NCBI RefSeq assembly: GCF_900112375.1
Contig: NZ_FOLS01000003.1
Span: 33,306-97,305, forward strand
Direction: 5' to 3'
DNA length: 64,000 nucleotides
Origin: Pseudomonas citronellolis
GTDB taxonomy: Bacteria; Pseudomonadota; Gammaproteobacteria; Pseudomonadales; Pseudomonadaceae
The translations under genes were made by a program, and so were the position numbers. The notes below the pieces were generated by a model that saw only the letters and a list, made by a program, of their open reading frames with translations, made no database searches and was not told where the DNA came from. This document shows, piece by piece, positions 15,248-23,807 of this stretch (positions are counted from its first letter, which is position 1; each line of letters opens with the position of its first letter).

Positions 15248-16621
15248 ATGAGAACAACAAAGAGACTGCTGCAAACCGGCGCACTGGCCCTGGGCCTGAG
15301 CCTGCTGGCCACCCAGGTGATGGCTGCGGTGTCCGCCGCCGACGCCGCCAAGCTGGGCACCACCCTGACCCCGGTCGGCGCCGAGAAGGCCGGCAACGCC
15401 GACGGCAGCATTCCCGCCTGGACCGGCGGCCTGCCGAAGAACGCCGGCGCCGTGGACAGCAAGGGCTTCCTCGCCGACCCCTTCGCCAGCGAGAAGCCGC
15501 TGTTCACCATCACCGCGCAGAACGTCGAGCAGTACAAGGACAAGCTGACCCCCGGCCAGCTGGCCATGTTCAAGCGCTACCCCGACACCTACAAGATGCC
15601 GGTGTACCCGTCGCACCGCACCGCCACCCTGCCTGACTCGGTGCTGGAAGCGACCAGGAAGAACGCCACCGCCACCAACCTGGTGCAGGGCGGCAACGGC
15701 CTGCAGAACTTCCAGACCGCCAACCCCTTCCCGATCCCGCAGAACGGCCTGGAAGTCATCTGGAACCACATCACCCGCTACCGCGGCGGCCACGTGCGCC
15801 GTCTGGTGACCCAGGCCACCCCGCAGGTCAACGGCAGCTACTCGCTGGTGTACTTCCAGGACGAGTTCGTGTTCCGCACCGACCTGAAGGACTACGACCC
15901 GAGCAAGCCGAGCAACGTGCTGTTCTACTTCAAGCAGCAGGTCACCGCCCCGGCGCGCCTGGCCGGTAACGTGCTGCTGGTGCACGAGACCCTCGATCAG
16001 GTCAAGGAACCGCGTCTGGCATGGCTCTACAACGCCGGCCAGCGCCGTGTGCGCCGCGCCCCGCAGGTGTCCTACGACGGCCCCGGCACCGCCGCCGACG
16101 GCCTGCGCACCTCGGACAACCTGGACATGTACAACGGCGCGCCGGACCGCTACGACTGGAAGTTGGTGGGCAAGCAGGAGCTGTACATCCCGTACAACAA
16201 CTACAAGCTCGACGATCCCAAGCTGAAGTATGCGGACATCATCAAGCCCGGCCACCTCAACCAGGACCTGACCCGCTACGAGCTGCACCGCGTCTGGCAT
16301 GTGGTCGCCACCCTGAAGGCCGGCGAGCGCCACATCTACGCCAAGCGTGACTTCTACATCGACGAGGACACCTGGCAAGCCGCCGAGATCGACCATTACG
16401 ACGGCCGCGGCACCCTGTGGCGCGTAGCCGAGGCCTTCTCGCAGTACTACTACAACAACCAGGTACCGTGGTACACCGCGGAAACCCTGTACGACCTGCT
16501 CTCCAGCCGCTACCTGGTGCTGGGCCTGAAGAACGAGGAGAAATCCGCCTACGACTTCAACTACAGCGCCTCTGAAAGCGACTTCACCCCCGCAGCGCTG
16601 CGTCAGGAAGGCGTGCGCTAA
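15248..16621 (+). CDS. DUF1329 periplasmic/outer-membrane-associated protein
   Basis: A 457-residue exported protein with a clear signal peptide (LLQTGALALGLSLLATQVMA, residues 7-26). It belongs to the DUF1329 family, whose fold is described as LolA/LolB-like, so it may bind lipid in the periplasm; this is family knowledge, not visible motif evidence. It is the constant partner of the DUF1302 barrel upstream. A GAGGA element lies about 12 bases before the ATG at 15248. A strong intrinsic terminator follows. Confidence 0.85.
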   Translation: MRTTKRLLQTGALALGLSLLATQVMAAVSAADAAKLGTTLTPVGAEKAGNADGSIPAWTGGLPKNAGAVDSKGFLADPFASEKPLFTITAQNVEQYKDKLTPGQLAMFKRYPDTYKMPVYPSHRTATLPDSVLEATRKNATATNLVQGGNGLQNFQTANPFPIPQNGLEVIWNHITRYRGGHVRRLVTQATPQVNGSYSLVYFQDEFVFRTDLKDYDPSKPSNVLFYFKQQVTAPARLAGNVLLVHETLDQVKEPRLAWLYNAGQRRVRRAPQVSYDGPGTAADGLRTSDNLDMYNGAPDRYDWKLVGKQELYIPYNNYKLDDPKLKYADIIKPGHLNQDLTRYELHRVWHVVATLKAGERHIYAKRDFYIDEDTWQAAEIDHYDGRGTLWRVAEAFSQYYYNNQVPWYTAETLYDLLSSRYLVLGLKNEEKSAYDFNYSASESDFTPAALRQEGVR

Positions 16622-16636
16622 GTCGAGTCGCCTTGC

Positions 16637-16665
16637 TGAAAGCCGGCCTTCGGGCCGGCTTTTTC
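16637..16665 (+). terminator. Intrinsic terminator of DUF1302-DUF1329 unit
   Basis: Hairpin AAAGCCGGCC TTCG GGCCGGCTTT followed by TTTC, 16 bp after the DUF1329 stop. The UUCG-like loop and T-run make it a textbook Rho-independent terminator. Confidence 0.9.
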
Positions 16666-16729
16666 ATGGGCCCCAGGGTGGCTACGGTGGCGTGGCAGAA
16701 TGCCGCTATACTCACGGCAAAACGCCGCC

Positions 16730-17182
16730 ATGGGTGAGCCCTTGCCTCACGCGTACCGCAACCTGCTCGACGACGAAGAGATCGAGGCGCTGCTGGAAAT
16801 CACCGTCCGTCCCGAGCGCCCCCCGACGGTGCTGCTGGTGGACGACGACCCGCAGGTGCTCGCCGAGATGCGCGAGCTGATCGAAAGCGCCGACCTGCAA
16901 TGCCTGACCGCGAGCAACAGTGCCCAGGCCCTGCGCCGTATCGGCCGCGACGAATCGGCCATCGACCTGCTGGTCACCGACCTGTGCATGGAAGGCGAGG
17001 GCGCCGGCCTGGAGCTGATCCGCCAGCTCCACGCCCGGGGCACCTTCCTGCCGATCATCGTGCTCTCCGGCACCACCCGCGCCCGCGACGTGGTCGAGGC
17101 GATGCGCCTGAACGTGCTGGACTTCCTGCTCAAGCCGGTGGAGCCGGAGGAGTTTCTGCGGACGCTCAAGCGTTGCCTGTGA
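16730..17182 (+). CDS. Orphan single-domain response regulator
   Basis: A 150-residue CheY-like receiver protein. The acidic pocket Asp38-Asp39-Asp40 (VLLVDDD), phosphoacceptor Asp84 (LLVTDLCM), Ser113/Thr (VLSGTT) and Lys135 (LLKPV) are all present. The N-terminal 30 residues are acidic and variable, and there is no output domain. No histidine kinase is adjacent. A TATACT box at 16707-16712 would place a transcript start just before the ATG at 16730, giving a very short leader without a clear ribosome binding site. An upstream in-frame ATG at 16700 overlaps that promoter. Its partner and target are unknown. Confidence 0.85.
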   Translation: MGEPLPHAYRNLLDDEEIEALLEITVRPERPPTVLLVDDDPQVLAEMRELIESADLQCLTASNSAQALRRIGRDESAIDLLVTDLCMEGEGAGLELIRQLHARGTFLPIIVLSGTTRARDVVEAMRLNVLDFLLKPVEPEEFLRTLKRCL

Positions 17183-17200
17183 GGCCCCTGGTCATCTCCG

Positions 17201-17630
17201 CTACGGGGGAGGAACACCGCGCTTTCCCGGCTACCTGTAGGAGCGGGCCCTGCCCGCGATTTCGCGCGCAGGGCGCGCTCCTACATGGGAATGGCGCAGG
17301 TGGGGCGGCGTAGGAGCGGATCTCATCCGCGAACCGCGCCGATATGTCCGGCCATCGCGGACAAGGTCCGCTCCTACGGGGGGAGGAATACCGCGCTTTC
17401 CCGGCTACCTGTAGGAGCGGGCCCTGCCCGCGATTCGCGCGCAGGGCGCGCTCCTACATGGGAATGGCGCGGGTGGGGCAGCGTAGGAGCGGATCTCATC
17501 CGCGAATCGCGCCGGGATGGCCGGTTATCGCGGACAAGGTCCGCTCCTACGGGGGGAGGACCGTGCTTCCCGGCTACCCTACATTGCAGGTGAGCACGGC
17601 TTTTCGTGGGAGCGAGCTTGCTCGCGAACA
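17201..17630. repeat. Tandem array of REP modules (173-bp period)
   Basis: Two consecutive 173-bp units (17201-17373 and 17374-17546) and the first 36 bp of a third (to 17582). Each unit holds a type A REP pair (17235-17285 in unit 1) and a type B pair (17309-17378). The copies differ by only a few bases and 1-bp indels. A single type C REP arm (17605-17630) ends the array, just before the YpfJ-like stop codon. It contains no gene. Confidence 0.9.
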
Positions 17631-17660
17631 TGTCCGCGCGGCGGAATCCCTTCGTACTGG

Positions 17661-18542
17661 TTACAACGCCTGCGCCTTGAAGGTATCGCACTTGCCCGGC
17701 GAGCCCGAGTCGAAGCCGAGCTTGAACCAGCGCATGCGCTGCGCCGAGGTGCCGTGGGTGAAGGAGTCCGGCACCACGGTGCCGCGCGACTGCTTCTGCA
17801 GGCGGTCGTCGCCGATGGCGTTGGCGGCGTTCAGCGCGCTTTCGATGTCGCCCGGCTCCAGCCATTGCAGGCGCTTCTGGGCGTTGTTGGCCCATACGCC
17901 GGCGAAGCAGTCGGCCTGCAGCTCCAGGCGCACCGACAGGCCGCTGGCGCCCTCCATGGGCGCGCCGCGGCGGCGCGCGGCCTCGACCTTGGCCGAGATG
18001 CCCAGCAGGTTCTGCACGTGGTGGCCGACCTCGTGGGCGATCACGTAGGCGCGGGCGAAGTCGCCGGCGGCAGAGAAGCGCTGCTCCATCTCGCGGAAGA
18101 AGCCCAGGTCCAGGTACACCCGGTGGTCGCCGGGGCAGTAGAACGGGCCCACCGCCGAGGAGGCGAAGCCGCAGGCGGAGTTCACCCCGCCGTTGAACAG
18201 GATCAGCTTGGGCTGCTCGTACTGGGCGTTGCTGTGGGCGAAGATCTGCCCCCAGGTGTCCTCGGTGTCGCCGAGCACGGCGCGCACGAAGTCCACCTGC
18301 GGGTCGGCGCCGGTCGCCGGGCGGCCCTGCACCTGCGGGCGCGCCGGGGCCTGGCCGGCGTCCATCTGGCCGAGCAGGCTGCCGAGGATCTGCATCGGGT
18401 CCTGGCCCATCAACAGGCCGACCACCACCACGATGGCCACCCCGCCCAGGCTCAGGCCGCGGCCGCCGATGCGCATGCCACCGCCGCTGTCGTCGCGGGC
18501 ATCCACCACGTTGTCGCTGCGTCGTCCTTTGCGCCAGAGCAT
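17661..18542 (-). CDS. YpfJ-like neutral zinc metallopeptidase
   Basis: A 293-residue membrane-anchored protein of the PF04228 'putative neutral zinc metallopeptidase' family. One membrane segment (GGVAIVVVVGLLMG, about 33-46) follows a basic N-terminus. The zinc motif HEVGHH is at 170-175, with a downstream glutamate in ELQADCFAGVWA as third ligand. Six cysteines, including ACGF, YCPG and DC, could form disulphides if the catalytic domain is periplasmic. The ATG at 18542 follows AGGAGA. The substrate is unknown. Confidence 0.88.
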   Translation of the reverse strand: MLWRKGRRSDNVVDARDDSGGGMRIGGRGLSLGGVAIVVVVGLLMGQDPMQILGSLLGQMDAGQAPARPQVQGRPATGADPQVDFVRAVLGDTEDTWGQIFAHSNAQYEQPKLILFNGGVNSACGFASSAVGPFYCPGDHRVYLDLGFFREMEQRFSAAGDFARAYVIAHEVGHHVQNLLGISAKVEAARRRGAPMEGASGLSVRLELQADCFAGVWANNAQKRLQWLEPGDIESALNAANAIGDDRLQKQSRGTVVPDSFTHGTSAQRMRWFKLGFDSGSPGKCDTFKAQAL

Positions 18543-18609
18543 GGCGTCTTCTCCTGAAAGTTCGTGGATTGAGTGTCGTCGGCGCCCGGCCGACCCGCCA
18601 GGCCGGCCG

Positions 18610-19470
18610 TCAGGCCAGCGCGCAGAGCAACTGGGCGTGGGCCAGCAGTTGCACCTTGCCGCCCACCTGCACCTGGTCGTCGTCGCCGACGCGCACTTCC
18701 AGCAGGCTGGGGCGACCGGCGAAGCGGCCCTGGTTCAGCTCGAAGGTCTCGCCGCGACGGGCCTTGCCCAGCTCCACCAGGTAGGCGGCGACCGGGCCGG
18801 CGGCGCTGCCGGTGGCGACATCCTCGACCAGCCCGGCGTTGTCCCAGGTGCGGCCCTCGCGGTTATCCACATCCAGCAGGAAGACGAAGGCCGCGCCCAG
18901 GGCGGCCAGGCGCTCGCCCAGCTCGGCGCGCTGACGGATGCGCCCGAGAGCCTCGCTGCGCACCGGCAGCAGCACGTAGGGCAGGCCGGTGCTGATCACC
19001 TGCGCCGGGTAGTCGGCGAGGTCGCCCGCGTTCAGCGAGAAGGCTTCGGCGAACCAGCGACGTTCCTCCGCGTCGAGCACGGCGCCGAACTGCGCCTGGC
19101 CCTGGTTCATCTGCGCGATGAAACCGTTGCCGTGGCGGCGGGTGGTGAGGTTCACGTCCCTGGTCGCCAGCTGCAGCGTCCAGTGCTCCTGTTCGCCACG
19201 CTGGTGGATGTGGTGCAGCAGCGCGGCGGCGCCCAGCAGCGGGTGGCCGGCGAAGGGCAGTTCTTCCTCGGGAGTGAAGATGCGCGCGGCGTAGGTGTCC
19301 AGCTCGGCGCTGGGGAACAGGAAGATGCTCTCGAACTGGCGCAGCTCCTGGGTCAGCGCCTGCAGCGTGGCGTCGGCCAGGCCGCGCGCGTCGGCGAACA
19401 CCGCCAGGCCGTTGCCGGCCAGCGGGCGGTCGGCGAACACGTCGAGTTGCCAGTAATGCAGAAAGGACAT
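18610..19470 (-). CDS. PhzF-family isomerase/epimerase-like protein
   Basis: A 286-residue protein of the PhzF/diaminopimelate-epimerase fold. The catalytic glutamate is present as Glu47 in QFESIF, with FTPEEELPFAGHP (about 65-77) and the C-terminal EDVATGSAAG motif. True phenazine-pathway PhzF acts within a phz operon; none is here, so this is one of the many stand-alone homologues of unknown substrate. It lies 67 bp upstream of the YpfJ-like gene on the same strand. Confidence 0.85.
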   Translation of the reverse strand: MSFLHYWQLDVFADRPLAGNGLAVFADARGLADATLQALTQELRQFESIFLFPSAELDTYAARIFTPEEELPFAGHPLLGAAALLHHIHQRGEQEHWTLQLATRDVNLTTRRHGNGFIAQMNQGQAQFGAVLDAEERRWFAEAFSLNAGDLADYPAQVISTGLPYVLLPVRSEALGRIRQRAELGERLAALGAAFVFLLDVDNREGRTWDNAGLVEDVATGSAAGPVAAYLVELGKARRGETFELNQGRFAGRPSLLEVRVGDDDQVQVGGKVQLLAHAQLLCALA

Positions 19471-19611
19471 GGTGCTCCCGTGGAAAGTAGGGCTCGACAG
19501 CGAGCCTAGCGGCGGATATGTTCGCCGACAAGAAAAGCCCAGCTTTTCAGGCCACCGCAGTGGCCGGCGTCGCTCGGACGGTTCCGGGCGCTTACGTTCA
19601 CCGAGGAAATC

Positions 19612-20835
19612 ATGACTGAACCCCGTTCAGCACGCCGTTTCGCGCGTATCGACCGTCTCCCGCCCTACGTCTTCAACATCACCGCCGAACTGAAGATGGC
19701 CGCCCGCCGCCGTGGCGAGGACATCATCGATCTGTCCATGGGCAACCCCGACGGCGCCACCCCGCCGCACATCGTCGAGAAGCTGGTGCAGGTCGCCCAG
19801 CGCGAAGACACCCACGGCTACTCCACCTCCCGCGGCATTCCGCGCCTGCGCCGGGCGATCTCGCACTGGTACAGGGAGCGCTACGCGGTGGACATCGACC
19901 CGGAAACCGAGGCCATCGTCACCATCGGCTCCAAGGAAGGCCTGGCGCACCTGATGTTGGCCACCCTGGACCACGGCGACAACATCCTGGTGCCGAACCC
20001 CAGCTACCCGATCCACATCTATGGCGCGGTGATCGCCGGCGCCCAGGTGCGCTCGGTGCCGCTGGTGCCGGGGATCGACTTCTTCAACGAGTTGGAGCGG
20101 GCGATCCGCGAGTCGATCCCCAAGCCGAAGATGATGATCCTCGGCTTCCCCTCCAACCCGACCGCGCAGTGCGTGGAGCTGGACTTCTTCGAGCGCGTGG
20201 TGGCCCTGGCCAAGCAGTACGACGTGCTGGTGGTGCACGACCTGGCCTACGCCGACATCGTCTTCGACGGCTGGAAGGCGCCGTCGATCATGCAGGTGCC
20301 GGGGGCCAAGGACATCGCGGTGGAGTTCTTCACCCTGTCCAAGAGCTACAACATGGCCGGCTGGCGCATCGGCTTCATGGTCGGCAACCCGGAGCTGGTC
20401 TCGGCCCTGGCGCGGATCAAGAGCTACCACGACTACGGCACCTTCACCCCGTTGCAGGTGGCCGCCATCGCCGCCCTGGAAGGCGACCAGCAGTGCGTGC
20501 GCGACATCGCCAGCCAGTACCAGGCGCGCCGCGACGTGCTGGTCAAGGGCCTGCACGAGGCCGGCTGGATGGTCGAGAACCCCAAGGCGTCGATGTACGT
20601 CTGGGCGAAGATCCCCGAGCCCTATGCGCACCTGGGCTCGCTGGAGTTCGCCAAGAAGCTGCTGAAGGACGCCAAGGTGTCGGTGTCGCCGGGTATCGGC
20701 TTTGGTGACTATGGCGATGACCATGTGCGCTTTGCGTTGATCGAGAACCGTGATCGCTTGCGCCAGGCGGTGCGGGGGATCAAGGCGATGTTCCGGGCGG
20801 ATGGGGTGTTGCCGAAGGCCAAGGTGGCTGAATAA
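19612..20835 (+). CDS. alaC: Alanine aminotransferase AlaC (class I/II PLP enzyme)
   Basis: A 407-residue fold-type I aminotransferase that converts pyruvate and glutamate to alanine and 2-oxoglutarate. PLP lysine Lys244 sits in the motif [10 protein letters not shown]. Other PLP contacts include NPSYPIH (129-135), NPTAQ (182-186) and HDLAYAD. The close match of these blocks to E. coli AlaC (YfdZ) supports the name; another small amino donor is possible. GAGGAAATC precedes the ATG at 19612. A terminator follows. Confidence 0.85.
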   Translation: MTEPRSARRFARIDRLPPYVFNITAELKMAARRRGEDIIDLSMGNPDGATPPHIVEKLVQVAQREDTHGYSTSRGIPRLRRAISHWYRERYAVDIDPETEAIVTIGSKEGLAHLMLATLDHGDNILVPNPSYPIHIYGAVIAGAQVRSVPLVPGIDFFNELERAIRESIPKPKMMILGFPSNPTAQCVELDFFERVVALAKQYDVLVVHDLAYADIVFDGWKAPSIMQVPGAKDIAVEFFTLSKSYNMAGWRIGFMVGNPELVSALARIKSYHDYGTFTPLQVAAIAALEGDQQCVRDIASQYQARRDVLVKGLHEAGWMVENPKASMYVWAKIPEPYAHLGSLEFAKKLLKDAKVSVSPGIGFGDYGDDHVRFALIENRDRLRQAVRGIKAMFRADGVLPKAKVAE

Positions 20836-20852
20836 GGCGGGAATGAATGAAG

Positions 20853-20882
20853 AAGGGGCGGCCGGTTGGTCGCCCCTTTTTG
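20853..20882 (+). terminator. Intrinsic terminator after alaC
   Basis: Hairpin AGGGGCGG / (T)CGCCCCT followed by TTTTTGTTT, 18 bp after the alaC stop codon. Confidence 0.85.
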
Positions 20883-20902
20883 TTTGTGGGGGGCTGAAGA
20901 GC

Positions 20903-21062
20903 GCCCTCTCCCTAACCTTCTCCCTGAAGGGAGAGGGGACCGTTCGGAGTGCTTGGATGTTCTGGAGTCAGCCGGCTAGCACAGAGATTGCCGGTTGAAA
21001 CCAGGCCTCCTCTCGGCACGGACTAGCCCCCTCTCCCTTCAGGGAGAGGGCTGGGGAGAGGG
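20903..21062. repeat. Inverted pair of CCCTCTCC...GGAGAGGG repeats
   Basis: Two copies of a repeat built from CCCTCTCCCT and its complement, at 20903-20938 and 21028-21062, in opposite orientation. The region lies between alaC and the convergent DUF411 gene. A third copy is at about 53299-53329. No gene is seen in the gap. Confidence 0.75.
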
Positions 21063-21112
21063 AGCGGAGTTGATCCCAGGCTCCAAAGCAGCAGGGATAC
21101 TCCGAGCCCCCC

Positions 21113-21547
21113 TCAACGCCCCGGATAATCCGCCAACACCACCGCCTTCCCATCCTTGCCCAACCCCAGCACCTGGTAGGCATCGTAACGCCCACCCATC
21201 TCCATCCCCGGCGACCCCATGGGCATCCCCGGCACCGCCGCGCCCACCAGGTCGGCGCGCTCGTGCAGCTCGAGCACTTCGCTGGCCGGCACGTGGCCTT
21301 CGACGAACTTGCCGTCGATCACCCCGGTGTGGCACGAGCCCATGGCGTAGGGCACGCCCAGGCGCGTCTTCACCGCGCTCATGTCCGCCTCGACGTGGTC
21401 GTTGACCGTGAAGCCGTTGGCCTGCAGGTGCTTGATCCAGTCCTTGCAGCAGCCGCAGTTGGCGTCGCGGTGCACGTCGATGGTCAGCGGCTGGGCGGCC
21501 TGGGCGGTGCCGGCGAGGAGGGCGGCGAGAAGGAGGATGCGGCGCAT
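21113..21547 (-). CDS. DUF411 metal-binding periplasmic protein
   Basis: A 144-residue exported protein with a signal peptide (residues 1-18, ...GTAQAAQ). The DUF411 signature CGCCKDW (Cys31, 33, 34) and downstream GSCHTGVIDG fit this family, often linked with copper resistance. Met- and His-containing GMPMGSPGMEMGG near the C-terminus may add metal ligands. It is divergent from the DUF4345-like gene and has no copper ATPase or regulator nearby, so copper handling is an inference from the family. Confidence 0.82.
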   Translation of the reverse strand: MRRILLLAALLAGTAQAAQPLTIDVHRDANCGCCKDWIKHLQANGFTVNDHVEADMSAVKTRLGVPYAMGSCHTGVIDGKFVEGHVPASEVLELHERADLVGAAVPGMPMGSPGMEMGGRYDAYQVLGLGKDGKAVVLADYPGR

Positions 21548-21720
21548 GGGAAGCTCCTGTCAGAACGAAATCCGTGGAGCATACTCTCAGGGACGGCGGC
21601 GCCCGTCCCTGCTCTGTATCAGCTTATGACGCCGCCGGCGAACTCGGCGTGCCGAGCAAGGTCTGTGTCCTTTATCCATCTTCATTTTGCCGAGGGCTGA
21701 CGGGCCCCAGGAGGAACAGG

Positions 21721-22188
21721 ATGCTCTTCGCCCGCTTCGTCTTGCTGCTACAGGCCCTGGTGTGGGCCGGCCTGGGCCTGCTGTACTGGGTGCGCCCCTA
21801 CGAGATGGCCAACCTCAGCGGCATGCTGCTGATGGAACCGGAGTCGGTCAGCGACGCCCAGGTGTTCTACGGCGGCCACCAGTTCGCCCTGGCGCTGTTC
21901 CTGCTGTTCGCCCTGCGCCGCCGCGAGCTGCTGCGCGCCGGGCTGATCCTGGTGGTGCTGGTGCAGCTCACCCTGACCCTGTCGCGGCTGCTCATCGCCT
22001 GGTCCTCGGGCCTGGGCATCGACACCGACGCCACCCTCTACGGCCTGGTCTACCGCGGCAGCGTGTCGCTGCTGGCGATCTTCGCCCTGTACTGGCTGGA
22101 GCGCGGCCGGCGCGAGCCGGAGCCGGCCGAACCGCTGCCGGAGGCGCCGGTGGAGAAGGTGCGCGACGCCGACTTCGAAGGGCTCTGA
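21721..22188 (+). CDS. DUF4345-like four-helix membrane protein
   Basis: A 155-residue inner-membrane protein with about four hydrophobic segments and a motif FYGGHQFALALFLLFAL, which resembles DUF4345 proteins. The cytoplasmic tail is charged and proline/glutamate-rich (EPEPAEPLPEAP). The ATG at 21721 follows CAGGAGGAA; longer in-frame readings lack support. No function is known. Confidence 0.75.
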   Translation: MLFARFVLLLQALVWAGLGLLYWVRPYEMANLSGMLLMEPESVSDAQVFYGGHQFALALFLLFALRRRELLRAGLILVVLVQLTLTLSRLLIAWSSGLGIDTDATLYGLVYRGSVSLLAIFALYWLERGRREPEPAEPLPEAPVEKVRDADFEGL

Positions 22189-22344
22189 AACAAGGTCCGA
22201 ATGACTCTGCGGCGAGTCAGGATGACTCCGCCGGATGATGTCATTTAGACTCCTTCATCGCGCCAACCCTTGATCCATGGGCCCTCGGGGGCTGGCACGC
22301 TTGCTGTAATGGCTTGGCTACCTTCAAACGCCAATGGAGCGATC

Positions 22345-22695
22345 ATGAAAGTAGCGAGCCTGTGTGCAATGGGTGTGGTGCTGTTGTCCTGCGCGGTGGC
22401 GCAGGCGGACCAGGTGGTGGCTGAACGGCCGGACAACACGGTCGGCGGCGGTTTCGGCGCGGGCAGCGGGGTGCTGATCGGCGGCGCCCTGGGCGGGCCC
22501 TTCGGCGCGCTGGCGGGGGCCGGCATCGGCTGGTTGGCCGGCAGCAGCGTGCAGCAGGCCAGCGGCGCCAGCCAGAAGGCCTACGTGGTACAGGCGGAGG
22601 ACGGCGGCCAGCGCACCGTGCGTTCGCCCAACGCCGAGTTCCAGGTGGGCCAGCGCGTGGAGGCCGACGGTATCCGCCTGCGCGCCGCGAACTGA
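22345..22695 (+). CDS. Small exported glycine-zipper protein
   Basis: A 116-residue protein with a signal peptide cleaved after about residue 20 (VAQA-D). A glycine-rich stretch (GGGFGAGSGVLIGGALGG and following, residues about 32-62) has the GxxxG spacing of glycine-zipper membrane segments seen in SlyB/OmpA-associated lipoproteins, but a lipobox is not evident. The C-terminus is a short charged beta-rich domain. GGAG precedes the ATG at 22345. Likely an envelope protein; function unknown. Confidence 0.75.
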   Translation: MKVASLCAMGVVLLSCAVAQADQVVAERPDNTVGGGFGAGSGVLIGGALGGPFGALAGAGIGWLAGSSVQQASGASQKAYVVQAEDGGQRTVRSPNAEFQVGQRVEADGIRLRAAN

Positions 22696-22781
22696 CGCGC
22701 ATCCGCCCGGCGCCGCTGGGGCGGCGCCGGCTTCCGTGCTATCGTTGCGCCCCGTTCGACCGTCACCCGCAGGCCCGCAAC

Positions 22782-23084
22782 ATGAAATTCATCCACAAGC
22801 GCGAACACCTCAACGAGGGCGACCTCGTGGTCATCGAATGCTCGCGCACCTGCAACATCCGCCTGATGACCGACGCCAACTTCCGCAGCTTCAAGAACGG
22901 CGCGCGCCACGCCTACCACGGCGGTGCCTTCGAGCGCTTCCCGGCGCGCATCCGCGTGCCCAGCACCGGGTTCTGGAACGTCACCCTGGACACCGTCACC
23001 CGCCGCGCCATCAGCGTCACCCGCAAGCCGGACTTCAGCTACAGCATCAAGTTCGTGCGCAAGACTCCCTCCAGCTACAGCTGA
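22782..23084 (+). CDS. DUF1883 family protein
   Basis: A 100-residue soluble protein of the DUF1883 family, which often forms small beta-barrels beside TIR or stress domains in larger proteins. Visible features are the start MKFIHKREHLNEGD and a conserved 'GFWNVTLDT' strand. It has no catalytic motif. It is convergent with the lipoprotein gene, only 6 bp between stops, so both must read into each other. Confidence 0.75.
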   Translation: MKFIHKREHLNEGDLVVIECSRTCNIRLMTDANFRSFKNGARHAYHGGAFERFPARIRVPSTGFWNVTLDTVTRRAISVTRKPDFSYSIKFVRKTPSSYS

Positions 23085-23090
23085 GCCGCC

Positions 23091-23585
23091 TCAGGGGCGG
23101 TGCGCCGGGAAATCCTCCAGCAGCTTCGCCAATGCCTTGTCGAAAGCCTCCTGGCTCAGGTTCGGGTCCTGTAGCTGGCTGCTCAGCTGCGCTTCGTAGA
23201 GCACTTCGCGGCTGCGTTCGTCGACGATGCGCATGACCAGCCGCGCCAAGTCGGAATCGGCGAACTGCGTCTGGTTCACCACGCCTTCCTGGGTCGCCAC
23301 CGGGCGCTGGATCACCCCGGTCTGGCGCTCCAGGCCCAATGCATAGAGCACACGCAATTCGCCATTCTGCGCCTGGAAGCGGTAGCCCTTGGCTTCCAGG
23401 GCGCGGCGCAGGGCGGCGTCGAAGCGCTCCTCCAGGTCCAGGCGATGGCCGGGGGCGCGTACCGCCTGGATGGAGAAGCTGCCCTGGTGGCCATCGGCGG
23501 CCGGGGAGACCGTGACTTTGGCCGGGTCGCTGCCGGCGCAGGCGGCCAGCAACAGGGCGAGCAGGGGAAGCAGGAAGCGGTGCAT
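23091..23585 (-). CDS. DUF4136-like lipoprotein
   Basis: A 164-residue lipoprotein. Signal peptide II with lipobox LLAAC places the lipidated cysteine at Cys16; the +2 residue is Ala, which predicts the outer membrane. The domain pattern (beta strand, helix 'LEERFDAALRRALEAKGYRF', C-terminal 'RLVMRIVDERSREVLYEA...KLLEDFP') resembles DUF4136 proteins. A perfect DnaA-box sequence lies just upstream (23604-23612). Function unknown. Confidence 0.75.
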   Translation of the reverse strand: MHRFLLPLLALLLAACAGSDPAKVTVSPAADGHQGSFSIQAVRAPGHRLDLEERFDAALRRALEAKGYRFQAQNGELRVLYALGLERQTGVIQRPVATQEGVVNQTQFADSDLARLVMRIVDERSREVLYEAQLSSQLQDPNLSQEAFDKALAKLLEDFPAHRP

Positions 23586-23666
23586 GGCGAGGCTCTCTTG
23601 TGGTTATCCACAGCAGCCTAGCCGGCGGCGCGGTGCGCGCCGCCCAACCCAGGTTGGGTTAGCCTC

Positions 23667-23807
23667 AGAGTCTGTTCACGATCTCGCGAGCTAGAGCAGA
23701 ACAAGGCAAAAACAGGCGAGGGAGCGGAGTTTAGGCCGCTAAATGAGCATCACTCGCCTGTTTTTAACGCAGTTATGCCGACGCGCAGCAGATCGTGGAC
23801 TGACTCT
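23667..23807. mobile_element. 141-bp MITE-like element, copy 2
   Basis: Same length and sequence (about 91% by eye) as 5155-5295 but inverted. The ends are AGAGTCTGTTCACGATCT and the complement of AGAGTCAGTCCACGATCT. The right end shares its last base with the trmA stop codon (23807-23809, read on the minus strand). A spurious short reading frame starting [12 protein letters not shown] occurs in both copies. Confidence 0.75.

Noticed and set aside
17201..17630. CRISPR-like regular repeats
   Set aside because: Units are 173-bp tandem duplications of REP hairpins, not short repeats with unique spacers, and there are no cas genes.
22293..22304. TGGCACGCTTGC resembling a sigma-54 promoter before the glycine-zipper gene
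   Set aside because: Only one base separates TGGCACG and TTGC instead of four, so GG and GC are not 10 bp apart.
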